A stretch of DNA of 64,000 nucleotides from Panorpa germanica. Its lineage: Eukaryota; Arthropoda; Insecta; Mecoptera; Panorpidae. The position numbers and the translations under genes were made by a program. Each line of letters opens with the position of its first letter. Within the stretch, counting starts at the first letter, position 1. The notes under the pieces are model-generated. The model searched no databases. It saw nothing but the letters and a program-made list of their open reading frames with translations, and was not told the DNA's origin. The stretch is from the NCBI GenBank assembly GCA_963678705.1, contig OY783209.1, forward strand, positions 682,001 to 746,000. The letters are read 5' to 3'. Shown here piece by piece: positions 47,831 through 59,624 of the stretch.

Positions 47831-49029
47831 GTTTTATTGTTAATATCAACAATATCCTTTTGTTAATTATAAACAATAATAATATTTATTAATTATTAGA
47901 ACTTAAACGTATTAAGAAGGAATCCCGACATCTGACATCTGTTTTCTTGAATTCTATAAAATTTAATTCTACGAGTATATTTGACTTGCGATCATAAATT
48001 TGACTTGTCGATTTTTTACTATAGTGCTACATTATTAAAGTTCTGTTGGCAAAGGACATACGCTACGTTTAAAGCTTTATTTTAACAGGGTACTTACAGC
48101 TCCTGGAAGTGATTACAACCTTAAGAAATATATATTAACAAATGTCGAACATAAAACATCGAGATAAAATCTGTACAATGATAATAATAGTAGTATCAGT
48201 TGGAAGAAAATATTAGTAGCAGATCTATACACTGTAAAACATTAAATGAAATGATATATTTATTTAAGAGAAAGATACATTACCGACCCCACTAAACTGA
48301 AGCCAAAACTCGCATTGTTACTCTACTTATTGTTATTTTATTAAATTTACGGTCTATTCATTAATGTTGCCTTGCTAGCTTACTACAATCTAATTAACGT
48401 ATTACATTTTGGTTTTTTTTCTATTTGTAACCATATAATATAAAATGAATTAGAGGTTTTTCATTTCTCAACGGTAAAATCAATTGCTTTTAAATATATA
48501 GTTGTGCAATATAGATATTTGTTCAAGCATTACTAAGAAAATGGATGATTTAATTAAATATAGATACCCTCGCCACAGGGTGTAGATTTAATACTGACAA
48601 ATGATGCATTTAAAGTACACAATTTATTAACAGTGTATAGTAAGGTTGAAACCAAACACATTAATAACATCGCAGTTGAAATAACATTCTTTCAATACGA
48701 CTTAGTTCTGCTGCTGATTTTACTGCGCAGCCGAGAGCGAATAAAGTGTTAATAGACAGTATGTAGAGATTTGTTGAAAGCCACCATGTGAATCTACCCA
48801 TTCCCTTGCCACAAACGCAAGAACTCCCCGGGAGGACTCTACGCCGAAGGGTTCAAGGTATACACGTTCCCACGTGATCTCAGTTGGACCACGTGGTGTG
48901 CATTTAACCTGTATTAAGTGTTTAGGATCTCTACGCACCTGGGGCACTACTACAAACTTTCACGCACTTGTAACGTGACCGTAACTTCATCTTCTTTTCT
49001 TCAGTTTTCATATGATTATTATTTTTAAG
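47831..49029. other. No gene seen
   Basis: A 75-codon minus frame at 48720-48947 has no domain. The GC-rich patch 48780-48910 around it has no repeat partner in the window. Confidence 0.35.
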
Positions 49030-49392
49030 AACCTTTTTATTCACTACAGTTAAGGCACTACATTCTTGTGCCTTAAATCATTTATTTACATATCATTGTG
49101 CCTAATTCATTTTTGATCTTTATTATATCTAAACATTCTCACTCATTCCAAAAGAAAACAAAAAATTATCCTTATAAAAATAAAAACAAAATTGCCACTG
49201 CTAATGCTTCGTTCCTCCTGCTACTCTCCCTCCTGTTTCTACTCAGCCATTCCTTCTCTTTCCTCGTTCCTTTTTACTATCTCCGCCACCTACCTCTTCC
49301 CTTCACTGCCTTCCTTTAATAACTGCTCAATGTTCTTTTTGCTTATTACCTTTTTCTCACATGACAACTTAATGTGCTCCAATGTTTCTATA
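49030..49392 (-). mobile_element. LINE lineage D fragment 3 (C-terminal tail plus 3' UTR)
   Basis: Minus-strand reading gives IETLEHIKLSCEKK, then NIEQLLKEGSEGKR, a stop, and VAEIVKRNEERE, the end of ORF2. The UTR ends in a perfect 9-bp stem TTAAGGCAC/GTGCCTTAA with loop AAGAATGTA (about 49050-49076). It is the best-preserved 3' end of the lineage here. Confidence 0.8.
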
Positions 49393-49929
49393 GGCAGCGG
49401 TGTAGCTCACCATTGGTACTATTTAACGACGGATATCCCTGACTACTAAATATATCCGGTCACAATTAACTTTTTGTCGGGGTTGTTTTAACTCCGGTTC
49501 TGTTCGTAACCCATAAATAATAAAAGGACTTTCTAAGTGTGAAATAGTTTTAGTTCGTTTAAGTCCGCAATTTAGATTCGTCACATTCGCGTAGATTTAT
49601 GACACTCAAGTCATAATAACTAATTTATATTATTTCTCATGCGTATCATTCCCGGTATCTTCAGACAGTTCCTACTACTGCCATTATGCGCTGCTGGTAG
49701 CTACTGCAATTATTTCATCATCATCATGTGCACAGCAGGTCGCGGCGAGAATCCCTGAGACGGTGTCTTGAATGGTCGAACTGCAAGTCGTAATATCAGA
49801 TGGAGACATTATGAGGCATTTACAACAAAAACAGTAAATAGTCATTGCAGTCAAAGTACTTTCGCTACAACATAAAATGCGTGCTTCAATAAGACGAAGG
49901 ACACTGATGAAATTGTTCGCCCAAATCTC
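49393..49929. other. No supported gene
   Basis: A 90-codon minus-strand frame (49684-49956) overlaps the start of a family E element. I looked for Harbinger transposase motifs and did not find them. Confidence 0.35.
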
Positions 49930-50193
49930 GCCCGAATTTCGAACGAATTCATTCAACCTGCTTTTGAAAAAAATCTATTTCATTCTATTCTATTATACAG
50001 GTCAAGGTCAAACAATTAAAAAAACGTCAACGCACAATGAGATTATACTGGAGACTGAGTATGTACTTGACCCTTTTGTTCGAGATCATATTCAAACATA
50101 TTTGCTTCATAAGGATACTACCTAGAATTTTTTAAAATAGCATAAATATGCGTTTTATTAGTGTCGCATGTTTATGTCGCACCAATCTGTACG
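49930..50193 (+). mobile_element. Inverted-repeat element family E, third copy
   Basis: CGAATTCATTCAACCTGCTT, GATTATACTGGAGA, ACTACCTAGAATTTT and AGTGTCGCATG, ending ACCAATCTGTACGAG, match 24780-25190. The left end is not clear. Confidence 0.6.
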
Positions 50194-51517
50194 AGACCTT
50201 ACATCACATTAAGCTAAAAAATGATATGCAAATATTTTTAGCGCGTACCATCTGATCTACTCTGCCATTGATAATACTCCAGCATTTTTAGCAAGCTTCT
50301 GACTCTAGGTTGATTAATGAATTACTACAGTATATAACAGTATGTTTCATCTTATAAGACCTTCCATCTACAGTGAAACATGAGCCACAGCGCCACCATG
50401 ACATTCAACTGACAGCAAAACATGAAAATAGAGTGTTTGAATGATTGACAACGTTATTTGAATAAATCTAATTGAAAATGTATGTCCGTATGTTGTCGGA
50501 ATGTATGAAGAACTCAGACAGATCATATAATGTGATCCTCTAACATAGTGACAGAATTGACAATCGTCAAGTGGCAGGCACTGTCAATGCTGTCAGTCTA
50601 TACAACACACAATAATCAAGGAATGAACAGCCTATAGAACGCTTGCTAGGTAAGTTAATTTTATGTTATTTTAATACTGTATCACACAGTTTTATACAAT
50701 CTGTTAAATTTGTATTTATCCATACAGTTTGAGTGTAATATGTAATTAAAGCCGCACATACAAAGCAGGGGGCGTACACGCCATGAACGGGATTCTGGAC
50801 TTATGAGACGCGGTAATATAGTGTGGGGCGTCCCACTTCTGTGAGAACAACGTAAATCTCTTTACAAATTGCTACTGAATTACAACACCACTACAATAAA
50901 TAATAAAAACAATGAAAAAACGTTTAGATGCTTTATCGCACTCATAAATATTGCTTTAGTTTTGTTTTTCATTTTCTTATTCAATTAAAAACATCTTTCA
51001 TTTAGTGTTGAAATTTTAAACACAAAGTAATACTGTTTGGAATTATATTGCAAATGGAAATCAAAGGATAATCCTTATTATATAGTAAACTTTATTAATT
51101 AATGTAGGTATTATTACTGTTCAGAATATTTATTAGTTGTATATTGGAAATACAATTATTCTCTTATATCTAAACTTATTTTTATTTGTTTGAAAATATA
51201 TCGCTAGATTATATACTTTAAGCGTGGTTGTTTATCTATTATTTGTCAGTGCCGTGAAGAAACTAAGTACGTTAGTCTTCAGAGAAGTGAACTGATCAAA
51301 AGAGAGAAGTAGTTAATGTAATTCTTACTGATTAAGTCCTTAGCTAAATCTAAAGTATTCTTTACCTGTTTTGCCTATATAAACCTTTCTATGAAAAGTG
51401 TTGCAACTTATGCAATAATAAATATTATCTCTGGTCGTACCTGTATATAAGACGTACCTGTGTCTAAGTACTGCCAGATAGTTTGTCTGGTAGTATAACC
51501 TGTACGTTATTATTGTT
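50194..51517. other. No gene seen
   Basis: AT-rich unassigned DNA. Confidence 0.4.
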
Positions 51518-52035
51518 TTAGTTTAAAAGTAGTAGGGTTATACCAGGAGTAAAATTATTGGACATGGGATAAGCCGCTTTAGGCGACTCAACATCTGAAG
51601 AGAAGAAAGGGTGAAGGGAGTGAAGTGTAAACATTTTGAAGTGTACTCCCTTCTTCACCACATTAACATCTATCGTCAGATTTAATATTAATTTTGTACA
51701 GGCTGGAGTTTTGCAATGATTACTTGTGATTCTGATTATAGTTGATACAATTTTGCGGGTCTCATTTCTAAACCATCTCTTCTTGCTTAAATTTGGATGT
51801 AACATATAATAATCTCTTCCTTTTAACTGACTTTTGTTAATGAAATCTGTGTTTCTCAAATTGAAGTTTAATTTTTTGATTATATTAAAATTTTCATATG
51901 AAGGTAATTTCACTTTCATCTCAATTCCTAAATTTATTGATTCCTTTGCCAATTTATCCGCAATTTCGTTTCCTCTAATTCTAGTATAAATCTTATACTC
52001 AATATTGTAGTATGAATTTCACCGCTGACTATTTG
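51518..52035 (-). mobile_element. LINE fragment with RNase H end, fused to a hairpin repeat
   Basis: Minus-strand reading gives RIRGNEIADKLAKESINLG, the GNE-AD-LAKE motif of the RNase H domain in I/Jockey/R1-type LINEs. It continues through RIITRITSNHCKTP-like sequence (as read, STIIRITSNHCKTPACTKLI), which matches the usual post-RNase H region. The frame then runs straight into sequence (LHPFFSSDVESPKA) that belongs to the hairpin repeat also present at 53919-54017. The zinc knuckle expected there is absent, replaced by the repeat. The open frame of 144 codons from 51952 is therefore chimeric. Confidence 0.75.
51578..51665. repeat. Copy of the 53.9-kb hairpin repeat
   Basis: GCGACTCAACATCTGAAGAG and GAAGGGAGTGAAGTGT match an arm of the 53919-54017 hairpin; only a partial, imperfect second arm follows (AGTGTACTCCCTTC). 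Confidence 0.7.
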
Positions 52036-52674
52036 TTTGCCGACAGATGGCACTCCTGTCATATCCCCTTTTGAAATTCACATTTTATGCGTTTTATTTT
52101 ATTAGTTAACTAACAATAAGTACGGCAGCCAACATAACCAACATTTTTTCTACACTTCAGTTGGTACTCGTATTTATTTCAGTTTTATTTATTTTTATGG
52201 TGTTTGCATCCTTGCATCAGACTGGGACGTAGATCACGAGGTGGAATCGCGAATCGGGAATTGGGAGTCAGAAGTGGGATGGAAACGGCAAGGCTTTTGT
52301 TTTATGACGTTGTGATCTCGAGATCTCGAGATCGTGAAATCTGTACATTATCTTTATTCTGTGTGAAATACTTACCGACATACGCTAGATTTATTGAGTG
52401 CAATTCTTTTGACGCTTTTCTTATGTTCAAATACTCATAACATTTATCAATATTTATCTTCGATTTATGTTTATTGCATTTTTATATTACACACTGAGTT
52501 ATAGGTTACCAATAATATGAAATGGTCTCAGAAGCCCATTAAATAGTTACGAATTGTTGTTTGCGAAACCAATAAATTGTACGCTAGTCTTCTAAGGAAT
52601 TCAAAATATTGAAAATTACCAGGAGTGTTCCACGAAAATTATTTTTCTCACGAACATTTAAATATATGTAAATA
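52036..52674. other. No gene seen; 20-bp palindrome
   Basis: GATCTCGAGATCTCGAGATC at about 52313-52332 is a perfect palindrome, itself built from two overlapping GATCTCGAGATC units. Nothing else assigned. Confidence 0.45.
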
Positions 52675-53045
52675 AATTATATTTCTTTAGTTAGTAACAT
52701 TGACCAGAGATATTACAACTGCATTTTGGTCAGATGAGCTAACGGTATATATTAGTTATAGCTAATTTCATTGTAGTGTGTGCCAACGGCCAACACATTT
52801 GATATTATGAGTCGACAAAACTCACTGTGCATAATGTTTAGTTATTAAAAAAATTGATAAAAAGGAATTAACAATTTAAATAATAAAATTTACATGTCGT
52901 TTCAGGTAAGATAGTATGATTTAAATTAAACAGTGTAATTATTATAATGTGTATGTAAATTATTAAAATAAAAGCCTTTGATTTTAGAAGCAACACATAA
53001 GTTTGATTAAAAATTTACAATTCCTAAAACGTCTTATATATTTAT
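52675..53045 (+). repeat. Interspersed repeat family C, copy 3
   Basis: Same orientation and near full-length match to 42635-43005. It contains CATTGTAGTGTGTGCCAACG and GTTTCAGGTAAGATAG, and the AATAAAAG motif near its end. Confidence 0.85.
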
Positions 53046-53869
53046 TATTGTCCTTTATAAGTAGATTAACTTTCAATACTCCTTGCGGTACTAAATATTT
53101 AGATTTTGACTGTTAAAATTTACATTTTTAACATACCAACCCTATACCGACTAATGTTGAAGCTCATGTGATATTATAAAGAATATTCATTACCCCCAAA
53201 GTTCCAAGTCTAAATTTAGTCATTCTGTGCAACCCTCCTCTCCCTCCGCATTCACCAGCGTTAGCTCTGCAGGTTTTCATGACCTTTTTAGCATTAATCG
53301 TGTCTACTTCACTCAAGTGCAACAGTCTAAGTGTTACAACCCCTAGCTTGCTTTACAACCCTTATCTGAATTTTTAGCATTCACAAGTACACTGCATTTA
53401 GTACGTATATATTTTTGTGGTTCCTTACTTGCACTTCTACTGCATAAGCATTTCAGGTGAACGCTTTTATTAAGTTTTATCATGCATTTTGAATCAAGGA
53501 TTTTACAGTTCTCTACCACCCTAATTATAATAGTCACAAAAATATGAAAACTTCATTTACACACTACAGTTTTTGTAAATAACATTATTAAGAAATTATT
53601 CGTTTTAAAATGCTTGTTTATTATTATAATTAAATAAAGATGGCAATGAGCCTTAAAATGTTTAGGTTAATTAGATAATAATATTTGTAGCAATTAGTCC
53701 TTCATCTCCTTGATATACCACAATTATAAAATACGTATAATATAAAACTACTACAGCGTCGTTATAATAGCGATGGTTAGTTGGTACTTCACATATACTA
53801 AATCATTGACGGATTGTAATATCACTTGCCTCAAAGCCTTTGCTTGTACATGGTTGGCAGTCGCACTAA
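53046..53869. other. No gene seen
   Basis: AT-rich sequence; no supported frame. Confidence 0.4.
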
Positions 53870-54017
53870 GGCCTGTCGCACACTGCAAGCGTATTTAAGC
53901 GAATTGATCCGAACTAAAATTCTCGGCTACTCAACATCTGAAGAGAAGGAAGGATGAAGGGAGTACACTTCACTCCCTTCACCCTTCCTTCTCTTCAGAT
54001 GTTGAGTCGCCGAGAAT
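53870..54017. mobile_element. Transposon end (GGCCTGTCGCACAC type) joined to a 46-bp-arm hairpin
   Basis: GGCCTGTCGCACACTGCAAG and TTTAAGCGAATT match the element at 41817. They are followed directly by a foldback with arms 53919-53964 and 53972-54017, two mismatches and a 7-base loop. The arm contains CTCAACATCTGAAGAGAAGG, also found at 51583. Confidence 0.75.
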
Positions 54018-55780
54018 ATTATACAAGTTGTAGAATGAGAAATAGTATCACTAAATAAAAAATTAGATAATTTAAACGAAATATAACGATATACTTTATG
54101 TCTGAGCAATATTCTTTGTATTTGTACAAAACTTTAAATATTCTACCGATAGCTCGATAACTACATTAACATTGTACTGTAGTAAACTCCGTAATATAAT
54201 GCGTATCAAACTACGCACATTATTTCAAACTTTCCACGACGCGACGGAAGGGGTCGCGGTGAACGTAGAAAGGTGATTGCCCCTTGTTACTACTTCCACA
54301 AATACTCCTAATTTAGTAAAATCATTTTACGAAATCTTTGCGTGTATTTGTATGTTCCTTCTCCACCTCTCATTCGTGTCTGTCTGCGTCTGTGATGTAT
54401 TCAACTTTCGGGGGTTGAGACAGCAGTTTCGTAGAGAGTGAGGGTGGGTTGGGGGTGGTGCGTGACGTGCCGGGGACAACGACCAGGCAGGAGGCCAGAC
54501 TGCGGTATCGATTGGACTATACCATACACCTACAATCCCACATATATATATACATATATATTTCTGAGTATGCACGTTTATTGCTGTAGTAGACTGCGAC
54601 TGCTACTGGCGGAAGCTTTATTTAACACCTTAATTTGACCGAACAACGGTAGAGCTTTATAAAGTTTTAGAGAGCTTAAAAGTTCACTCTTTGTGTTAGG
54701 TTATATATTTTACGGGAACGATAAATAATAATACTCTACTACGCTTTTCAAAATTGATTTTAATTATTTAAACGAGGCAAGCTTTATATTTAATTATTTT
54801 TACTAAGTGCTTTTAAAGTTTTTAAATTGATAGTTTTCTTGATTTAAAGTGAAATAAAGGGATCACATTAGTGTTATTCTGAGAGAAATTAAGTTTGGGA
54901 AATTATTGAATTGTTTTTAGAGTCAACTTAAGACAATGAGGGTGCTTGGCATTAGCATGTGATAAGGTAGCAAGTATAAACCTTGATCTGCAAGACAATT
55001 CCTATATGAAAACTAGAAAATTGATCTTGAAATTAGTTAGCATGTATGAAATTTGCATTGCAAGTTAATATTATTTATTTTAGAGATCAAAATGTACACT
55101 TAAAGAAACTTATGGTACATATTCATTAAATCAATAGTCGTGCTTCAAATAAAGGAAATAGAAACAAGGAAGTATAAAGTGATTCAATAAAGAAATTAAA
55201 AAAGTCGACTAATTAAATTCAGCATATAACGAGATTTTAAATAAAGGTTTTTACCGCACCGCAACCAGCAGACGCAACCAGCAGACGCAGACGGTCCAAG
55301 TCAGACGTGATCAATGCTGTCTGAACAATGAAAGAACTTTGCAGTTAGTAATGGGTTGTTGAGGGGTCCAGCAGCGAGGGTTGGGATGGGGAATGGGAGA
55401 TAGGAGAGGAAGAGGGGATATTCTGGAAGTATACTACAAACATGACCTATGCCAACTGACACTACCTTTAAGCATCTTTTTTCTATATGTGGTTTTAAAG
55501 TTTAAAGTTTTCGGTCATAGTTGTCTGAAATATTTCTGGGAAATAAATATTTGAATAGTGCTCCTATGATATATAGACAAAATCTCAGAGGCGTTAAGCC
55601 TACGTTGCTTAAGCAAAGCTGAAATTTTGAGAATAAATAAAAAAATAGAGTATTTTATTATTATATTAATCGTGTGCTCTTCGGTTTTACAATCTACAAC
55701 TATTCTAGACCTTTCTCTTTTCAACAGCATTTTCTTCTTCTTCTTCTTTTGACGTACTATTTGAATGTACTACTTTTTTC
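54018..55780. other. No gene seen; short microsatellites
   Basis: Contains a TATATA run at 54541-54561 and a CAACCAGCAGACG doublet at about 55262-55290. The frames around 54327-54638 sit in a GC-rich patch but show no domain. Confidence 0.4.
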
Positions 55781-56330
55781 TTTTAATTTTATTTTAATGT
55801 TTTTTCCATTGGGCACTACATTCTTCCGCCTTAAATCATTAAATTATCCTATTAACCAACTAATCAGGATCTAGGATCTATTGAAATTGTGGGATGAGTC
55901 GTTGGGCACATCCCGCGCAAGACACTTTATTATTTTTACATACCTATCACTGAATGTCCTTTAAACAGGACAGATTGTAATAATCTATAGTAATCAAATT
56001 TAAAAAAAAAGTTAAATTACATATCATTATGCTTAATTACATTTCATTCGTGTTTCTTATTGTATCTATCCATTCTCACTCCTTCAAAAAAAATAATATA
56101 TAAATAAAAACGAAGCAGATAAATTTAAACCCTTACTGTTTCTCTCTTTCTACTACTCTCCCTCCTGTTCTTACTCTGGTAACATTTTTCTTTCCTAGCT
56201 CCTTCTCCCTCCACCTTTTCTCTTCATTGCCTCCCTTTAATAATTTGCACATCCTTTCTCTTTATTTTCCCAGTATCTGCTGCCATTGTCTTCGTTTACA
56301 AATCTAAATGAATCCTAGTTTTAAAAAAAG
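55781..56330 (-). mobile_element. LINE lineage D fragment 4
   Basis: Minus-strand reading includes FVNEDNGSRYWENKEK, matching FRLENEEKGSRYWENREN at 63.9 kb, then a jump past the knuckle to KGGNEEKRWREKELGKKN. The part that encodes the cysteine knuckle is missing, so this copy has an internal deletion. The 3' stem arm has changed to GGCGG here. Confidence 0.65.
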
Positions 56331-57099
56331 GGTTTTCTATGATAGCATTTCATTTCATGTGCTTAAAGATTCTTTCGTCAGCTTTTATCGATTAACAAAT
56401 TAAATAAATATTTAAATAAACCATCCCCCGTTCTTCTGCATTTCTATTTACGACTATTATCGCATTCATATTTGATTGAATACGATCCTCGTGCCATACT
56501 GCACATATCATTAGCGAGGATTCTCGTGAACGCAGTTCCCTCCCTCCCACTCGTACCCGCACCCGCGTGACGTAGCACCGGTACCGGCACCTGTATGACA
56601 TAATGCATGGAAAACATTTACCTCTAATTGTACATATTTGTAGTCGGATGTAATATGGCATGATGACAGAGACAGAGGTGGCGCTGCGGATAAATTCTCC
56701 TTGTTTATGTGTGTGTATGTGTGTCTATTATGAATGTGTGTGTGTGTAATCATAGAGGAGATGTATGAGCTATTAACGGAATGGCTTCAGATTTCATATT
56801 TCACATTCTACTCATGTCTCGTAGTCGACTATTATCTGTTTTTCTATATGACGACGACTTTAAATTATATTCATTTATTCGACTGTTAAGTACACTCAGT
56901 TAACAAAATATGTAAACCAAGGTATATGAAAATTCTTTGTGAAAAACTCTTGCGAAATTACTATACCTTTAATGGAATTGTGAACTCATTTTTTTAGTGG
57001 TCGATTTTTTTAATTGTTTATTGAAATAGATGTAAATAGATATATGTAAAGAAATTATATTTGGGTAGATACAAGATGGGTAAAGAGATGTAAAATACA
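56331..57099. other. No gene seen; (GT)n
   Basis: GT-rich microsatellite at about 56702-56748. TATGTAAAGAAATTATATTTG at 57043 echoes one end of family C. Confidence 0.4.
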
Positions 57100-57425
57100 G
57101 TTGTCGGTGAAGAGGATGAGAATGATCGCAAGGTTTAAACTAGAGAACGAAGAAAGAGGATATGGGTATTAGGGAAAAAAGAATGAGAAAGCATGCAGGA
57201 TGTGTGGAAAGTAGGAAAAGAAATTGGAGCACATTACGAGTGAGAAAATGAGAAATGGATTAAGCCTAGAAGAGGCATGGAAAGTGAAAGAAGAGGATGG
57301 ATAACGAAAGAGAGAAAAGAGAGAAGGAGTTCAGGCAAGAGGAATATAGATTTTACTTGTAGGTTATTTTAAATAAAATTAAATGGAATGTTAACTATAA
57401 GAAAATATAAATTTAAGAACGAAGT
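57100..57425 (+). mobile_element. LINE lineage D fragment 5
   Basis: Frame pieces MIARFKLENEERGYGY, then KACRMCGK, EKKLEHI and LSLEEAWKVKEEDG give the same C-terminal region, with a C-x2-C-x7-H knuckle and at least two stops. The 3' part is shorter than in fragments 3 and 6. Confidence 0.75.
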
Positions 57426-58119
57426 GTTTAAATTCAGCAGATCATTGCCAAATAAAAACAGAAAAGAACTGCTACTACGAGCACAGAACATTTGCCGGAA
57501 AAATCCATATTTCATGGTGATCTAATGTTTCGACATTTGATATTTTCATCTGGACTTTTCCCGTGACTATACCCGAGTACTTCCCATCTCCATGCAGTTA
57601 CTCATAGGCTGCAATTACATCACTGCATTTGTACATTATCATTACAATAATTTGTCCGCCGTAGTTCGTAGTCCGCGGTGGGGTGGGGTGCGGTGCGCAC
57701 GCGGTGCATACGAGGACGTACCGATACTTATTCTGCATTTTGCATTTATCTCATTTCGTAGTTTTCTGCATGTGTTTCTTTTCCATCTTTTGTTTGCTGG
57801 ATGGTTCTACTCATACTACATACATACATACGAGTACTATCCATCCTACCGCTTTGTTATTCGGAACGATTATATTTCCCCATGCATCTGAATCATTTGC
57901 GTACATTCTTTGTAAAACGTATCATATAATTATTGAAAAAACTATATAAAAATATTATTCTTATAAATCATTATGCAAAGTATCTTTACTAGTATACAAT
58001 GTATAAGAAGATCAATGAGCAAGAAGTACGAGCTGTTTAAAGAGTTCCGGTACTCATAAATAGATGGCACTAATATATTTAAAAAATTTAATTGTGTTTG
58101 ACGATGTTATCCTTCAATG
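57426..58119. other. No supported gene
   Basis: Overlapping frames at 57592-57949 read through a G-rich run (GGTGGGGTGGGGTGCGG) and show one hydrophobic stretch but no domain. Confidence 0.35.
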
Positions 58120-58335
58120 GGTTGTGAGCCATGGCTTAGTTTCTATGAAGTTTTGTATCAGGACCTCAAATATCCAAGTATTGTTTAATAAATATTGTAG
58201 GAGATATTTGGACGCAACAGTACAGCGAGAGATTTGATGCTAAGTGCTGTGTTTTTTGGGAAAAGTCTTTACCCATCATTTGGGCCGCCCAACAAATTTT
58301 GATATAAGGCCCGTCTAAGGCATGCTACGCCACTG
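58120..58335 (+). repeat. Partial family A copy and a shared repeat end
   Basis: 58140-58215 resembles 15925-16015 (TTTCTATGAAGTTTTGTA, CAGGACCTCAAATATCCAA, TAGGAGATATT). 58250-58300 (AAGTCTTTACCCATCATTTG) is the reverse complement of 31225-31290, and it ends GCTACGCCACTGGCG. Confidence 0.5.
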
Positions 58336-58380
58336 GCGTAAACTGACACACATTTCACAACGCGTTGAATAGGTTCTTGG

Positions 58381-58612
58381 CCCAGTCATTTAAGCTTAAA
58401 TTAGGTAAGAATCTCGGAATTCGAGATACCCAGCTGTAAGTCTGTAAATACTTGTATATTGACACCCTAAAGTTGTCTCAAAACCTACATATGGTTTATA
58501 CACCCTACCATATGTAGGTTTTGAGACAACTTTAGGGTGTCAATATACAAGTATTTACAGACTTACAGCTGGGTATCTCGAATTCCGAGGTGAACTTACT
58601 ATAATGACTGGG
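58381..58612. mobile_element. Foldback element with perfect 81-bp arms
   Basis: Arms at 58414-58494 and 58508-58588 are exact reverse complements over 81 bp, with a 13-base spacer. The outermost bases are also inverted: CCCAGTCATT at 58381 against AATGACTGGG ending at 58612. The bases between the outer ends and the perfect arms differ between the two sides. No open frame. An exact 81-bp arm match implies a recent origin or homogenisation. Confidence 0.9.
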
Positions 58613-59352
58613 CTATCTGCGCTATTTTTTGCAACTGATTCTTCACCGTACATGGTCCTTAAATATATATTTTAACAATGTGTGTACAAAAATAATAATA
58701 ATTAATTATACTAAAAGTATTGCAAGTATAAGCTTGTAGCATTGGTTTTTCTTAAAAATCTGCTTTAAATAATAGACCAAGCAAATTGGCAGCAACTTTT
58801 CTTTGAATGATGTACGACCACCACCGGTTTCCCATCGTGTAGAACTATATTGTATTATATATTATTTCTTAAATAAATTATTTTACGTCTAATTCTTTCC
58901 CACATAAATGTTTATTAGATTAAATTCCCTAATACATATTCCCAGTTATATTCTCTGAAACATCATTCCACTTTAAAACATCAAATATCATTTAAACGAT
59001 AGATCAGTTTCTACCTGGAGCAGACACTCATCATGATCAACCAAACCAAACTCAGTCCAGGTGTGAATTTGCCAGATTAGTCATTAATATTTTATTAGCA
59101 AGTTCGAACTAATTTAAAGGTAGGTTAACCTCTATACTTGCCATCAACATAAAAGGTCATTTGCTCTTTTGCGACAGCAGCTGCGAAATTGTAGTCATTT
59201 TTATTATGGTATAATTAATATTATAAAAGTGAAGATAATGTAATGCAATGCAAGGTTTGATGCTCGAGTAGATGCAGAAGCAGAAGCAGAAGCTTAATAT
59301 TGTGCTTCTCACGTCAATAATCAAGACAATTAAACGCTGGCTATAATATGGC
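58613..59352. other. No gene seen
   Basis: AT-rich spacer; small CAGAAG triplet run at about 59274-59293. Confidence 0.4.
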
Positions 59353-59556
59353 ATGCAGTATTACTGGCTGAAAGAACCTGGTAGCAGTTTGCGGGTATGC
59401 CGCGGATTAAGGAGGTACTACTACTATAAAATCCAAACTCTGAAAGAACCTGATAAAAAATATGTTTTGAGGTACTTACCAAAATTCATTCAGGACAAAA
59501 CGGTGTGCAAGATTACTCAGCTTTTGATAGACCTAGAACAAATGAAAATGAGTTAG
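59353..59556 (+). CDS. Unrecognised 67-residue frame with an in-frame internal repeat
   Basis: The 13-mer CTGAAAGAACCTG occurs at 59368 and 59440, 72 bases (24 codons) apart, and reads LKEP in frame both times. The remainder is rich in Lys, Tyr and Leu. I do not recognise the family; it lies just upstream of a LINE fragment and may be repeat-derived. Confidence 0.2.
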   Translation: MQYYWLKEPGSSLRVCRGLRRYYYYKIQTLKEPDKKYVLRYLPKFIQDKTVCKITQLLIDLEQMKMS

Positions 59557-59624
59557 AAGTGGCCTTCTAAGGAGGCGATTTTGATTAGGTTTAAGTGCCT
59601 TTGAATTTAACTTCTGTATAATGA

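Noticed and set aside
49684-49956. 90-codon minus-strand frame beside a family E element, considered as a Harbinger transposase
   Set aside because: None of the expected transposase motifs can be read in it or in the opposite strand.
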